A stretch of DNA of 64,000 nucleotides from NCBI RefSeq assembly GCF_009669325.1, contig NZ_SZWE01000001.1, positions 2,485,501 to 2,549,500 of the forward strand. Direction: 5' to 3'. Every line of letters begins with the position of its first letter. Position 1 is the first letter of the stretch. Source of the stretch: Roseovarius bejariae (lineage in GTDB: Bacteria > Pseudomonadota > Alphaproteobacteria > Rhodobacterales > Rhodobacteraceae). Below, one piece after another: positions 53,851 through 64,000 of this stretch. The position numbers and the translations under genes are program-made. A model generated the notes under the pieces. The model had not been told where the DNA came from. It worked only from the letters and a program-made list of their open reading frames with translations, and ran no database searches.

Positions 53851-55968
53851 ATGGCACGCGATTATCCGCTCGAACGCTACCGCAACTTCGGCATCATGGC
53901 GCATATCGACGCAGGCAAGACCACCTGCTCGGAGCGCATCCTGTTCTACACCGGCAAATCCCACAACATCGGTGAGGTGCACGATGGTGCGGCCACCATG
54001 GACTGGATGGAGCAGGAGCAGGAACGCGGTATCACCATCACGTCGGCTGCGACCACCACCTTCTGGGAGCGCACCGAAAACGGCACCGAGCCCGATTCCG
54101 AGAAACACCGCCTGAACATCATCGACACCCCCGGCCACGTTGACTTCACCATCGAAGTCGAACGTTCGCTGGCCGTGCTCGACGGTGCCGTCTGTGTTCT
54201 CGACGGGAACGCCGGTGTCGAGCCGCAGACCGAAACAGTTTGGCGTCAGGCCGACCGTTACAAGGTTCCGCGTATCGTTTTCGTCAACAAGATGGACAAG
54301 ATCGGCGCAGACTTCTTCAACTGCGTGCGCATGATCGAAGACCGCACCGGCGCCACTGCCGTTCCGGTTGGTATCCCGATCGGTGCCGAAAGCGATCTGG
54401 AAGGTCTGATCGACCTCGTGACCATGGAAGAGTGGCTCTGGCAGGGCGAAGATCTGGGCGCATCCTGGATCAAGGCCCCGATCCGTGATGAGCTCAAGGA
54501 CATGGCCGACGAATGGCGCGGCAAGATGATCGAACACGCCGTCGAGCAAGACGACGACGCGATGGAAGCCTACCTTGAAGGCGAAGAGCCCGACGTGCCG
54601 ACCCTGCGCAAACTGCTGCGCAAAGGCACCCTGTCGCTCAGCTTCGTTCCGGTTCTGGGTGGGTCGGCCTTTAAAAACAAAGGTGTTCAGCCGCTGCTCA
54701 ACGCCGTGATCGACTATCTCCCCAGCCCGCTGGACGTTGTCGATTACATGGGCTTCGCCCCCGATGACGAAACCGAGACCCGTGACATCGCGCGCCGCGC
54801 CGATGACAGCATGCCGTTCTCGGGCCTGGCGTTCAAAATCATGAACGACCCCTTCGTCGGTTCGCTGACCTTCACGCGCATCTACTCGGGTGTCCTGAAC
54901 AAGGGTGACACCATCCTGAACGCGACCAAGGGCAAGAAAGAGCGCATCGGTCGTATGATGATGATGCACTCCAACGACCGGAGCGAGATCGAAGAGGCCT
55001 TCGCCGGCGACATCATCGCCCTGGCCAGCCTGAAAGACACCACCACGGGTGACACGATCTGTGATCCCAAGGCGCCTGTCGTTCTGGAAACCATGACCTT
55101 CCCCGATCCGGTGATCGAAATCGCGGTCGAGCCGAAGACCAAGGGTGACCAGGAAAAAATGAGCCAGGGCCTGCAACGCCTGGCCGCAGAAGACCCCTCC
55201 TTCCGGGTGGAGACCGACCTCGAGTCCGGTCAGACCATCATGAAAGGCATGGGCGAACTGCACCTCGACATCCTGGTTGACCGCCTGAAGCGCGAGTTCA
55301 AGGTCGACGCGAACATCGGTGCGCCGCAGGTGGCCTATCGTGAGACCATCGGTCACGAAATCGAACACACCTACACCCACAAGAAACAGTCGGGTGGTTC
55401 GGGTCAGTTCGCCGAAGTGAAGATGATCATCTCGCCCACCGAAGCCGGTGAAGGCTACTCCTTCGAATCCCGCATCGTCGGTGGCTCGGTGCCCAAGGAA
55501 TACATCCCGGGCGTTGAAAAAGGCATCGAATCGGTCATGGATAGCGGCCCGCTGGCCGGCTTCCCCGTGATCGATTTCAAGGTCGCCCTGATCGACGGTA
55601 AGTTCCACGACGTGGACTCCTCGGTCATGGCCTTTGAAATCGCGGCGCGGATGTGCATGCGCGAAGGTCTCCGCAAGGCCGGTGCGAAACTGCTGGAACC
55701 GATGATGAAGGTCGAAGTGATCACGCCGGAAGAATACACCGGCTCCATCATCGGCGACCTGACCTCGCGTCGTGGCCAGGTTTCGGGGCAAGAGCCGCGC
55801 GGCAACGCCATCGCGATCGACGCCAACGTACCGCTGGCCAACATGTTCGGCTACATCAACACGCTGCGCTCCATGTCTTCGGGCCGCGCGCAGTTCACGA
55901 TGCAGTTCTCGCATTACGACCCGGTCCCGTCGAACATCTCGGAAGAGATTCAGGCGAAATACGCATAA
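53851..55968 (+). CDS. fusA: Elongation factor G
   Basis: 705 residues. GTPase motifs are G1 [10 protein letters not shown]2 [12 protein letters not shown]3 [10 protein letters not shown]4 NKMDKIGAD, with domains II-V following ([16 protein letters not shown] in domain III; the [17 protein letters not shown] loop in domain V). It catalyses tRNA-mRNA translocation and, with RRF, ribosome recycling. 19 bp separate it from rpsG, and the palindromic element at 55974 follows its stop codon by a few bases. Confidence 0.99.
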   Translation: MARDYPLERYRNFGIMAHIDAGKTTCSERILFYTGKSHNIGEVHDGAATMDWMEQEQERGITITSAATTTFWERTENGTEPDSEKHRLNIIDTPGHVDFTIEVERSLAVLDGAVCVLDGNAGVEPQTETVWRQADRYKVPRIVFVNKMDKIGADFFNCVRMIEDRTGATAVPVGIPIGAESDLEGLIDLVTMEEWLWQGEDLGASWIKAPIRDELKDMADEWRGKMIEHAVEQDDDAMEAYLEGEEPDVPTLRKLLRKGTLSLSFVPVLGGSAFKNKGVQPLLNAVIDYLPSPLDVVDYMGFAPDDETETRDIARRADDSMPFSGLAFKIMNDPFVGSLTFTRIYSGVLNKGDTILNATKGKKERIGRMMMMHSNDRSEIEEAFAGDIIALASLKDTTTGDTICDPKAPVVLETMTFPDPVIEIAVEPKTKGDQEKMSQGLQRLAAEDPSFRVETDLESGQTIMKGMGELHLDILVDRLKREFKVDANIGAPQVAYRETIGHEIEHTYTHKKQSGGSGQFAEVKMIISPTEAGEGYSFESRIVGGSVPKEYIPGVEKGIESVMDSGPLAGFPVIDFKVALIDGKFHDVDSSVMAFEIAARMCMREGLRKAGAKLLEPMMKVEVITPEEYTGSIIGDLTSRRGQVSGQEPRGNAIAIDANVPLANMFGYINTLRSMSSGRAQFTMQFSHYDPVPSNISEEIQAKYA

Positions 55969-55973
55969 CCGTC

Positions 55974-56030
55974 GGTGCGCCCTGAGGGCGCACCCTACAT
56001 CCACCCGTAGGGTGCGCAGGGACGCGCACC
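55974..56030. repeat. REP-like palindromic cluster with competing hairpins, fusA-tuf gap
   Basis: The unit GGTGCGC occurs at 55974 and 56011 and its complement GCGCACC at 55988 and 56024. Hairpin A: GGTGCGCCC (55974-55982) with GGGCGCACC (55986-55994). Hairpin B: GCGCACCCTAC (55988-55998) with GTAGGGTGCGC (56007-56017). A and B share 55988-55994, so they exclude each other; a third hairpin can form with 56024-56030. The GTAGGGTGCGC unit resembles REP-type elements of Proteobacteria. Confidence 0.7.
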
Positions 56031-56060
56031 GCACGACAAAAGAAAGAGGGAGCCAAGACC

Positions 56061-57236
<1,176 letters not shown>

Positions 57237-57240
57237 GGTC

Positions 57241-57373
57241 GAAATTCGGCTCGCCGAATTTCTGGCCGGGGTGACAGGTGAATTGCGAAGCAAATCACCG
57301 AGAACCCAAGCAAGATGAAAAGAAAACCAAGTCCCGGGCCACTGGTCCGGGATTTGCCCGGACAGCCCGGGAC
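57241..57373 (+). other. Three stacked hairpins in the tuf-rpsJ gap (candidate S10 leader)
   Basis: The 208-bp gap holds three hairpins. First, GAAATTCGGC/GCCGAATTTC (57241-57262), 4 bp after the tuf stop. Second, GGTGAATTGC/GCAAATCACC with one mismatch (57277-57299). Third, a compound hairpin: outer stem GTCCCGGGC/GCCCGGGAC (57331-57339 and 57365-57373) with inner stem GTCCGGG/CCCGGAC (57345-57363). No T-run follows any of them. They may process or stabilise the tuf mRNA, or form a leader for S10-operon control. Confidence 0.6.
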
Positions 57374-57444
57374 CCGTTCGAAGAGGGGGGCTGGATGCTC
57401 TGGCCGTCCTCCTATCAACTTTAACGCCGCGAAAGGCTACTAAC

Positions 57445-57753
57445 ATGCAAAGCCAAAATATTCGCATCCGGCTTAAGGCATTTGACTACCGCGTTCTGGA
57501 CGCCAGCACGCAGGAAATCGTCAATACCGCCAAACGCACCGGTGCAGACGTGCGCGGGCCCATCCCGCTGCCGAACAAGATCGAGAAGTTCACTGTTCTG
57601 CGTGGCCCGCACGTGAACAAGAAATCCCGCGATCAGTTCGAGATCCGGACGCACAAGCGCCTTCTCGACATCGTCGATCCGACGCCGCAGACCGTGGACG
57701 CGCTGATGAAGCTCGACCTCGCCGCCGGCGTGGACGTGCAGATTTCGGTTTAA
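57445..57753 (+). CDS. rpsJ: 30S ribosomal protein S10
   Basis: 102 residues, normal length. It opens with [19 protein letters not shown] and contains [21 protein letters not shown], the NusE loop, then [15 protein letters not shown]10 is a 30S head protein and also joins NusB in antitermination. First gene of the S10 operon. The start has AAAGG eight bases upstream. The 208-bp upstream gap with three hairpins is the natural place for operon control. Confidence 0.99.
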   Translation: MQSQNIRIRLKAFDYRVLDASTQEIVNTAKRTGADVRGPIPLPNKIEKFTVLRGPHVNKKSRDQFEIRTHKRLLDIVDPTPQTVDALMKLDLAAGVDVQISV

Positions 57754-57765
57754 GGAGGGCAAGAG

Positions 57766-58590
57766 ATGTTGCGCTCTGGTATTATCGCGAAAAAAGTCGG
57801 CATGACCCGGCTTTTCATGGAAGACGGACGGCAGATTCCTGTCACCGTTCTTCAACTGGACAAACTTCAGGTGGTCGCACAGCGCACCGCCGATCAACAC
57901 GGCTACTCGGCGGTTCAGCTGGGTGCAGGCTCGGCCAAGGCCAAGCGTGTGAGCAAAGCCATGCGCGGTCACTTCGCGACCGCCAAGGTCGAGCCCAAGC
58001 GCAAGGTTGCCGAATTCCGTGTCGATCCGGAAAACCTGATCAACGTGGGTGAAGAAATCACCGCCAACCATTACTTCGAAGGGCAGTTCGTGGACGTCTG
58101 CGGCACCTCGATCGGTAAAGGGTTCGCCGGTGGCATGAAGCGCCACAACTTCAGCGGTCTGGAAATGACCCACGGTGTTTCGATCTCGCACCGGTCGCAC
58201 GGTTCGACCGGCCAGTGTCAGGACCCGGGCAAGGTTTTCAAAGGCAAGAAGATGGCCGGCCACATGGGCGCGGCCCGCGTGACCACGCAGAACCTTCAAG
58301 TCGTCAAGACCGACGCCGACCGTGGCCTGATCATGGTCAAGGGTGCCGTTCCCGGCGCCAAGGGTGGCTGGGTCACCGTGAAAGACGCGGTCAAGAAACC
58401 GTTCCCCGAGAACGCGATCCTGCCCGCCGCTCTGAAATCCGCAGCCGAAGAAGCCGCGAAAGCCGCTGAAGAGGCCGCAGCCCAGGCCGCAGCCGAAGAA
58501 GCCGCTGCCGCCGAAGCCGCCGCTGCCGAGCAAGCCGCACAAGAAGCCGCTGCCGAAGCAGAGGCCGAGAAGAAGGAAGGCGAAGAATGA
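57766..58590 (+). CDS. rplC: 50S ribosomal protein L3 with Ala/Glu-rich C-terminal extension
   Basis: 274 residues, clearly longer than the roughly 210-240 usual for L3. The globular part is standard ([38 protein letters not shown], with the Gln-methylation-loop region [21 protein letters not shown]). Residues about 221-274 are almost only Ala and Glu with a Lys-rich end (EKKEGEE), probably a charged single helix. L3 sits at the peptidyl transferase centre. The stop codon overlaps rplD by four bases (ATGA). Confidence 0.98.
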   Translation: MLRSGIIAKKVGMTRLFMEDGRQIPVTVLQLDKLQVVAQRTADQHGYSAVQLGAGSAKAKRVSKAMRGHFATAKVEPKRKVAEFRVDPENLINVGEEITANHYFEGQFVDVCGTSIGKGFAGGMKRHNFSGLEMTHGVSISHRSHGSTGQCQDPGKVFKGKKMAGHMGAARVTTQNLQVVKTDADRGLIMVKGAVPGAKGGWVTVKDAVKKPFPENAILPAALKSAAEEAAKAAEEAAAQAAAEEAAAAEAAAAEQAAQEAAAEAEAEKKEGEE

Positions 58591-59204
58591 AACTCGACGT
58601 GATCAAACTGGACGGCGGCAAGGCCGGCTCGGTCGATCTGGGCGAAGACATCTTCGGCCTGGAACCGCGTGCCGACATCCTGCACCGCGTGGTCCGCTGG
58701 CAGCGCAACAAGGCGCAGGCTGGCACCCACAAGGTCAAGACCCGCTCGGAAACCAGCTACTCGACCAAGAAGATCTACCGCCAGAAGGGCACCGGTGGCG
58801 CGCGCCACGGCGACCGCAACGCGCCGATCTTCCGCAAGGGTGGTATCTACAAGGGCCCGACGCCCCGCAGCCACGCGCATGAGTTGCCCAAGAAGGTTCG
58901 CCAACTGGGCCTCAAGCACGCGCTGAGCGCCAAGGCGAAAGCCGGTGAGCTGGTGGTGATCGACACCGCCGAAACCGATGGCAAGACCAAGACCCTGGCC
59001 AAGCAGGTCAAGGATCTGGGCTGGAAACGCGCTCTGATCATCGACGGCGCAGAGGTGAACGAGGGCTTCGCCCGCGCCGCTGCCAACATCGACGGTCTGG
59101 ACGTGCTGCCCAGCGTCGGCGCAAACGTCTATGACATCCTCAAGCGTGATACCCTCGTGATCACCAAGGCGGGTGTCGAAGCACTGGAGGCTCGTCTGAA
59201 ATGA
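58587..59204 (+). CDS. rplD: 50S ribosomal protein L4
   Basis: 205 residues. The tunnel-lining loop is recognisable: [36 protein letters not shown], with conserved Lys/Arg/Gly residues. The C-terminal globular part ends [14 protein letters not shown]. In gammaproteobacteria L4 represses the S10 operon by binding its leader; whether it does so here is unknown, although the rpsJ leader has suitable structure. Coupled by 4-bp overlaps on both sides. Confidence 0.98.
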   Translation: MKLDVIKLDGGKAGSVDLGEDIFGLEPRADILHRVVRWQRNKAQAGTHKVKTRSETSYSTKKIYRQKGTGGARHGDRNAPIFRKGGIYKGPTPRSHAHELPKKVRQLGLKHALSAKAKAGELVVIDTAETDGKTKTLAKQVKDLGWKRALIIDGAEVNEGFARAAANIDGLDVLPSVGANVYDILKRDTLVITKAGVEALEARLK

Positions 59205-59497
59205 GCGCAGAAGCCAAACACTACGATGTGATCCGCAAGCCGGTGATCACCGAGAAGGCCACCATGGCGTCGGAAGCGAACGCCGTTGTCTTCGAGGTGC
59301 ACATGGACGCCAACAAACCCCAGATCAAAGAGGCCATCGAGGCGCTCTTCGGTGTGAAGGTCAAAGCGGTCAACACCACGATCACCAAAGGCAAGCAAAA
59401 GCGTTTCCGTGGCCAGCTTGGCCGCCGCAACGACGTGAAAAAGGCCTATGTCACCCTCGAAGAGGGCAACACCATCGACGTGACGACTGGTCTTTAA
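59201..59497 (+). CDS. rplW: 50S ribosomal protein L23
   Basis: 98 residues. [36 protein letters not shown], and [20 protein letters not shown] are typical of L23, which lines the exit tunnel mouth and docks trigger factor and SRP. It is the last gene of the first S10 transcription unit: a terminator lies 26-57 bp after its stop, before rplB. In most bacteria rplB follows rplW closely. Confidence 0.98.
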   Translation: MSAEAKHYDVIRKPVITEKATMASEANAVVFEVHMDANKPQIKEAIEALFGVKVKAVNTTITKGKQKRFRGQLGRRNDVKKAYVTLEEGNTIDVTTGL

Positions 59498-59521
59498 GTC
59501 GCCTTTGCGGATGATGAATTT

Positions 59522-59555
59522 AAGCCCCGGCTGCGCAAGTGGCCGGGGTTTTCTT
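59522..59555 (+). terminator. Intrinsic terminator after rplW
   Basis: CCCCGGC (59525-59531) pairs with GCCGGGG (59542-59548) across ten bases; AAG before and TTT after extend the stem. The 3' side continues TTTTCTT. This has the features of a functional intrinsic terminator, 24 bp after the rplW stop. Confidence 0.8.
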
Positions 59556-59655
59556 ATCGTGGCGCGGAATCTAGGCGCGTTGCGCCACCGCGCGCGTCGC
59601 CGCTGGTGGTCGGGCGGCATATGGCGCAAGCCCATTGTTTTCTGGGCCAAACCCC

Positions 59656-59684
59656 TTGACCCGCACCGCCCGCTCCCCTATCAG
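59656..59684 (+). promoter_or_regulatory. Candidate promoter of the rplB unit
   Basis: TTGACC (59656-59661), a 17-bp spacer and TATCAG (59679-59684) resemble the rpsL promoter at 52721 in both -35 box and spacing. Transcription would start near 59691 and give a leader of about 150 nt. Its place just after the rplW terminator supports a separate promoter. Confidence 0.6.
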
Positions 59685-59697
59685 ACCCCATCGCCGT

Positions 59698-59717
59698 GCC
59701 CCGGATTCGTCCGGGGC
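59698..59717 (+). promoter_or_regulatory. UUCG-tetraloop hairpin at the start of the rplB leader
   Basis: GCCCCGGA (59698-59705) pairs with TCCGGGGC (59710-59717) around TTCG, an exceptionally stable tetraloop. It lies about 7 nt from the predicted transcript 5' end, followed by TCTGCTTTTG. It could protect the 5' end from decay or take part in regulation by a ribosomal protein. Confidence 0.5.
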
Positions 59718-59843
59718 TCTGCTTTTGTTCGTAAGAACAGCAAGAACCGGGGACCTACGGGGCCTCATACCATCGGCCACCTTCGGGGGGCTATCACATA
59801 GGCGGGGCAGGGCCCTGCCGCTAGCAAACGGAAGACAGAAAGC

Positions 59844-60686
<843 letters not shown>

Positions 60687-60689
60687 CAC

Positions 60690-60968
60690 ATGGCACGTTC
60701 TGTATGGAAGGGCCCGTTTGTTGATGCCTACGTCCTGAAAAAGGCCGAGGCAGTACGCGAAAGCGGGCGTAACGAAGTCATCAAGATCTGGTCGCGCCGC
60801 TCGACGATCCTGCCCCAATTCGTGGGCCTGACGTTTGGCGTCTATAACGGGCACAAGCACGTCCCCGTTAACGTGACCGAGGACATGATCGGTCAGAAAT
60901 TCGGTGAATACTCGCCGACCCGTACCTACTATGGGCACGCGGCCGACAAAAAAGCCAAGAGGAAGTAA
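60690..60968 (+). CDS. rpsS: 30S ribosomal protein S19
   Basis: 92 residues. [17 protein letters not shown] at the start, [19 protein letters not shown] and [33 protein letters not shown] are signatures of S19, a 30S head protein bound to S13. Three bases separate it from rplB, so the two are co-translated. Confidence 0.99.
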   Translation: MARSVWKGPFVDAYVLKKAEAVRESGRNEVIKIWSRRSTILPQFVGLTFGVYNGHKHVPVNVTEDMIGQKFGEYSPTRTYYGHAADKKAKRK

Positions 60969-60971
60969 GCC

Positions 60972-61352
60972 ATGGGTAAGGATAAGAATCCCCGCCGCGT
61001 GGCGGACAACGAAGCGATGGCCAAGCTGCGCATGCTGCGCACCAGCCCGCAAAAACTCAACCTCGTTGCGGCGATGATCCGTGGCAAGAAGGTCGACAAG
61101 GCTCTCAACGACCTGACCTTCAGCCAAAAGCGGATCGCCGAGGATGTGCGCAAGTGCCTCCAGTCGGCCATCGCCAATGCCGAGAACAACCACAACCTGG
61201 ATGTCGACGAACTGATCGTCGCCGAGGCCTATGTCGGCAAGAACCTTGTCATGAAGCGCGGTCGCCCGCGCGCCCGTGGCCGGTTCGGCGCGCTGCGCAA
61301 GCCGTTCTCGGAACTGACCATCAAGGTGCGTCAAATTGAGGAGCAAGCCTAA
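60972..61352 (+). CDS. rplV: 50S ribosomal protein L22
   Basis: 126 residues. The core [22 protein letters not shown] and the long beta hairpin ending [23 protein letters not shown] reach the exit tunnel. L22 is where macrolide-resistance changes occur in other bacteria; nothing unusual is seen. Its TAA overlaps the rpsC ATG (TAATG). Confidence 0.98.
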   Translation: MGKDKNPRRVADNEAMAKLRMLRTSPQKLNLVAAMIRGKKVDKALNDLTFSQKRIAEDVRKCLQSAIANAENNHNLDVDELIVAEAYVGKNLVMKRGRPRARGRFGALRKPFSELTIKVRQIEEQA

Positions 61353-62059
61353 TGGGTAACAAAGTCAATCCGATTGGCATGCGCCTTCAGGTGAACCGCA
61401 CCTGGGACAGCCGCTGGTACGCCGATACGAAGGATTACGGTGATCTTCTGCTCGAAGACGTCGCGATCCGTGAGTTCATCGAGAAAGAGTGCAAGCAGGC
61501 CGGCGTCAGCCGTGTGATCATCGAACGTCCGCACAAGAAGTGCCGCGTCACGATCCACACCGCACGTCCGGGTGTGATCATCGGCAAAAAAGGCGCCGAT
61601 ATCGAAACCCTGCGCAAGAAGCTGGCGAAAATGACCGACAGCGAATTGCACCTCAACATCGTCGAGGTTCGCAAGCCCGAACTGGACGCCGCTCTGGTCG
61701 GTGACAGCATCGCACAACAGCTGGAGCGTCGTGTGTCGTTCCGCCGTGCGATGAAACGTGCCGTGCAGAACGCGATGCGCATGGGCGCCCTTGGCATCCG
61801 TGTGAATGTCGCCGGTCGTCTGGGCGGGGCCGAGATCGCACGTACCGAATGGTACCGCGAAGGCCGTGTGCCCCTGCACACCCTGCGCGCCGACATCGAC
61901 TATGCCCACAAGGAAGCCGAAACGCCCTACGGCATCATCGGCATCAAGGTGTGGATCTTCAAAGGCGAGATCATGGAGCACGACCCGTCGGCCCGTGATC
62001 GCAAAGCCCAGGAGCTCCAGGATGGTCCCGCGCCCCGTGGCGCCGGCGGCCGTCGCTAA
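61352..62059 (+). CDS. rpsC: 30S ribosomal protein S3
   Basis: 235 residues. [24 protein letters not shown] opens it. The KH-type motif [20 protein letters not shown] and the C-terminal part [30 protein letters not shown] are conserved. The tail is Ala/Gly/Arg-rich. S3 forms the mRNA entry helicase site with S4 and S5. One-base overlap with rplV, 13 bp gap to rplP. Confidence 0.99.
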   Translation: MGNKVNPIGMRLQVNRTWDSRWYADTKDYGDLLLEDVAIREFIEKECKQAGVSRVIIERPHKKCRVTIHTARPGVIIGKKGADIETLRKKLAKMTDSELHLNIVEVRKPELDAALVGDSIAQQLERRVSFRRAMKRAVQNAMRMGALGIRVNVAGRLGGAEIARTEWYREGRVPLHTLRADIDYAHKEAETPYGIIGIKVWIFKGEIMEHDPSARDRKAQELQDGPAPRGAGGRR

Positions 62060-62072
62060 GGAGGACTGAACA

Positions 62073-62486
62073 ATGCTTCAACCAAAGCGTACAAAGTTCC
62101 GCAAGCAGCACAAGGGCCGCATCAAGGGCCTCGCCAAAGGTGGGTCGGACCTGAACTTCGGGTCCTACGGCCTCAAGGCCACCCAACCCGAGCGCGTGAC
62201 CGCCCGTCAGATCGAGGCCGCCCGTCGTGCCATGACGCGTCACATGAAACGTCAGGGCCGCGTCTGGATCCGGATCTTCCCGGATGTCCCCGTGACCGCC
62301 AAACCGATCGAGGTTCGGATGGGTAAAGGGAAAGGCTCGGTCGACCGTTGGGTTTGCAAAGTGAAGCCCGGTCGCGTGATGTTCGAGATCGACGGTGTGT
62401 CCGACAGCGTCGCCATGGAGGCCCTGCGCCTCGCGGCGATGAAACTGCCGGTCAAGACCCGCGTCGTTGTTCGGGAAGATTGGTAA
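62073..62486 (+). CDS. rplP: 50S ribosomal protein L16
   Basis: 137 residues. [19 protein letters not shown] and the [22 protein letters not shown] stretch ([29 protein letters not shown], split here by description) identify L16, which contacts tRNA in the A site. In most bacteria rpmC and rpsQ follow directly. Here the frame is followed by three hairpins, a strong terminator and an opposite-strand gene, so the rest of the S10/spc set must lie elsewhere or beyond the window. Confidence 0.98.
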   Translation: MLQPKRTKFRKQHKGRIKGLAKGGSDLNFGSYGLKATQPERVTARQIEAARRAMTRHMKRQGRVWIRIFPDVPVTAKPIEVRMGKGKGSVDRWVCKVKPGRVMFEIDGVSDSVAMEALRLAAMKLPVKTRVVVREDW

Positions 62487-62542
62487 CGTCATTCGCTTGC
62501 GAATGACGCGTGCGGTATAGCGGATTTCTGAAAGAAATCTGC
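62487..62542 (+). repeat. Two consecutive palindromic hairpins directly after rplP
   Basis: CGTCATTCGC (62487-62496) and GCGAATGACG (62499-62508) form a 10-bp stem starting right at the stop codon. GCGGATTTCT (62520-62529) and AGAAATCTGC (62533-62542) form a second with one G-U pair. The first resembles the palindrome after tuf (57241), sharing the ATTCG core. Confidence 0.6.
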
Positions 62543-62561
62543 GGGCCGCACCCCGGTGAAG

Positions 62562-62605
62562 AAAAAGAAACCCCCGTCAGGAAACTGGCGGGGGTTTTTC
62601 TTTTT
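62562..62605. terminator. Strong bidirectional terminator between rplP and the lysozyme-like gene
   Basis: AAAAAGAAA then CCCCCGTCA on the left pairs with TGGCGGGGG then TTTTTCTTTTT on the right. A- and T-runs on both sides let it work on both strands. It separates the ribosomal genes from the convergent gene ending at 62604, and overlaps that gene's stop region. Confidence 0.9.
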
Positions 62606-63302
62606 ACCCATCCAAAATCGCCCGCACCTCCCGCGCAAAAACCGCATACTCCATCGTCGCCGTGTTCCCGGCATATCCCTGATAATAACTCCGCCCCGAG
62701 GGCAGGGGCAGGCCGGCCCAGATTTTCGCAAGGTTCAGCATGAAGGTCTCTGCCGTGATCTCCCCGGTCTGCGCCTTCAAAAAACCCGCATCGCCCAGCA
62801 ACAGGTTGGCCAGACGGTCCTGCACCTCCGGGCTGAACCGGGTCTCGGGCGGCAGGCCCAGCCGTTTCACCGAATGCCGCAAGGTCGCCGGGATAAACTG
62901 ATACCGGCCGATGGCATGAGGTTGCCCCGGCGTGGCGGCAATCCATGCAAAGATCTCACCCAAACTCATATCCGTCGGGCGTTTGGGCGGTTTCACCCGT
63001 GCCCCGTGTTGCACCGCGTCATATCCCATTGGCCCGGCCTCGGCCCGGGCGATCAGATCGTGCAATCGCGCGGCCTTGCCACCGCCTTGCCGCAACGGCG
63101 CCTCCCTCCGCCCGGGTAAGGCGGCGAATAGCCCACCGTCGGCCTCATCCATGAAAAGGCTTGCCAATCGCGCCTTGGCCGTCGTTTCGCCCTGCACCGT
63201 AAACAGAGGTTGCCGGGCCGCGAACAGGCCTGCCGCCGATGGCTCAGCAAGGCCCGCGCCTGCAAAGACCATCCATATACAAACCGCGATAATAACCCGC
63301 AT
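62604..63302 (-). CDS. Secreted lysozyme-like (glycoside hydrolase) protein
   Basis: 232 residues from ATG 63302; a longer frame exists but the signal peptide VIIAVCIWMVFAGAGLAEP starts here. The mature part contains IARAEAGPMGYDAVQHGARV, whose Glu fits a lysozyme catalytic position, and later GQPHAIGRYQFIPATLRHSV, the GRYQ motif of lysozyme or transglycosylase-like hydrolases. A helical C-terminus ends YAGNTATMEYAVFAREV. Probably a periplasmic muramidase. It lies between ribosomal genes and is read against them. Exact family uncertain. Confidence 0.75.
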   Translation of the reverse strand: MRVIIAVCIWMVFAGAGLAEPSAAGLFAARQPLFTVQGETTAKARLASLFMDEADGGLFAALPGRREAPLRQGGGKAARLHDLIARAEAGPMGYDAVQHGARVKPPKRPTDMSLGEIFAWIAATPGQPHAIGRYQFIPATLRHSVKRLGLPPETRFSPEVQDRLANLLLGDAGFLKAQTGEITAETFMLNLAKIWAGLPLPSGRSYYQGYAGNTATMEYAVFAREVRAILDG

Positions 63303-63396
63303 TGCCCTTGCCCCTTTCTGGTGCCTCAATGCGGGGTATGGCGCAAAGACCTAAAGATTTCCTTGCCTTTGGCCCCACGCGCGGTATCACGCGGCC

Positions 63397-64000
63397 ATGG
63401 CACAGATAGATTCCCTTTTCGTCACCCGTCTTTACCGCGCCGCTTTGTCCGAACATGGCCCCGCCATCGACGCGCAGGAGCTTGAGGCGTCTTGTTATTC
63501 CATCGCCGAAGATGACGAGGCAGGGCAGGAGTGGTGCGAAACCGAAGGCTACCCCGGCTATACCTCCTATGCCTCGCTCACCGATTTGCCGTGGCGCTTC
63601 CCGATCTTCGCCGATCTGGTCGAGGCGCTGGACAAACACGTCGCCGCCTTCGCCGAAGATCTGGAATTCGATCTCGACGGGCGCGAATTGAAGCTTGAAG
63701 ACCTCTGGATCAACATCCTGCCCGAAGGCGGCACGCATTCATCGCACCTGCACCCGCATTCGGTGATTTCCGGCACCACCTATGTGTCCATGCCCGATGG
63801 GGCCAGCGCCCTGAAACTCGAAGACCCGCGCTCGGCCCGGATGATGGCCGCCCCGGCGCGCAAAAAAGGCGCCCGGCGGGAGTTGCAGACCTTCACCTAT
63901 GAAAAACCCAAGGTCGGCGACGTTCTGCTCTGGGAAAGCTGGCTGCGCCACGAAGTGCCGATGAACATGTCCGAAGACGACCGGATTTCGGTCAGCTTCA
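63397..64000 (+). CDS. 2-oxoglutarate/Fe(II)-dependent oxygenase-like protein (3' truncated by window edge)
   Basis: 201 codons are present from ATG 63397. LEDLWINILPEGGTHSSHLHPHS supplies a metal-ligand pattern (HLHPHS), followed by VISGTTYVSMPDGASALKLEDPR. VGDVLLWESWLRHEVPMNM then gives the distal His of a cupin-like double-stranded helix, and DDRISVSF supplies the 2-oxoglutarate arginine. This fits the TIGR02466-type 2OG-Fe(II) oxygenase family. Substrate unknown. Divergent from the lysozyme-like gene; the frame leaves the window a few residues from its expected end. Confidence 0.85.
   Translation, partial: MAQIDSLFVTRLYRAALSEHGPAIDAQELEASCYSIAEDDEAGQEWCETEGYPGYTSYASLTDLPWRFPIFADLVEALDKHVAAFAEDLEFDLDGRELKLEDLWINILPEGGTHSSHLHPHSVISGTTYVSMPDGASALKLEDPRSARMMAAPARKKGARRELQTFTYEKPKVGDVLLWESWLRHEVPMNMSEDDRISVSF

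Larger units (their letters stand above)
59498..59843. other. 346-bp gap inside the S10 operon, between rplW and rplB
   Basis: No gene is credible here. The gap contains a terminator (59522-59555), a sigma-70-like promoter (59656-59684) and a UUCG-capped hairpin (59698-59717) in the predicted rplB leader. Base use is GC-rich without codon bias. Such a gap is unusual because rplW and rplB are adjacent or overlapping in most bacteria. Confidence 0.7.

Overview
The window is a high-GC, gene-dense stretch of an alphaproteobacterial chromosome. It most resembles the Rhodobacteraceae (Roseobacter group). Supporting signs are the tolB-pal-cpoB-tilS-ftsH order, a Tad/Cpa pilus locus, a coxB-ctaB-ctaG-ctaE operon lacking subunit I, a lhr/pdeM repair pair, and one continuous block joining the str and S10 ribosomal operons. 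No rRNA, tRNA, CRISPR array, transposase or prophage was seen. The window cuts tolB at its left edge and a 2-oxoglutarate oxygenase gene at its right edge.

Layout. 1-5.8 kb: envelope Tol-Pal genes, then tRNA-Ile lysidine synthase, FtsH protease and trans-aconitate methyltransferase. 5.9-9.4 kb: a MOSC protein and the one-carbon folate enzymes Fhs and FolD. 9.4-14.5 kb: a hotdog thioesterase, a membrane-bound LytTR regulator, the PdeM nuclease with the Lhr-type helicase, and a DUF4405 membrane protein. 14.6-26.9 kb: a minus-strand Tad pilus locus. Read from its 5' end it is two Flp-like pilins, CpaB, secretin CpaC, an OmpA lipoprotein, a terminator, CpaE, CpaF, TadB, TadC, two TPR lipoproteins, prepilin peptidase CpaA and an uncharacterised AAA+ ATPase. 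TadE/F/G are not present here. 27.2-36.6 kb: a lytic transglycosylase, 3-oxoacid CoA-transferase, topoisomerase I, DprA, a DMT exporter and TldD. 36.7-44.3 kb: cytochrome aa3 oxidase subunits II and III with assembly factors, then SURF1, threonine synthase, an M16 peptidase and an acetyltransferase. 44.3-52.5 kb: multicopper oxidase, HNH protein, MscS channel, BaiN-like flavoprotein, TldE, a CysQ-like phosphatase, a second DMT exporter and a rhamnosyltransferase-like protein. 52.7-62.5 kb: rpsL-rpsG-fusA-tuf, then rpsJ-rplC-rplD-rplW and rplB-rpsS-rplV-rpsC-rplP. 62.6-64 kb: a lysozyme-like protein and the truncated oxygenase gene.

The regulatory signals are the least ordinary part. The S10 operon looks cut into independent units by a terminator plus a new promoter before rplB, and by a strong terminator after rplP. 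The tuf flanks carry stacked palindromes. A perfect FNR box lies between tldD and coxB, a CtrA-like site precedes dprA, paired palindromes precede fhs, and two adjacent inverted repeats lie between the Flp-like pilins and cpaB. The best candidates for something undescribed are the Flp-like pilins, which have Asp-Trp where Flp proteins have Glu-Tyr, and the winged-helix-like AAA+ ATPase at the end of the Tad locus. All functional calls rest on motifs and context read by eye; no database search was run.
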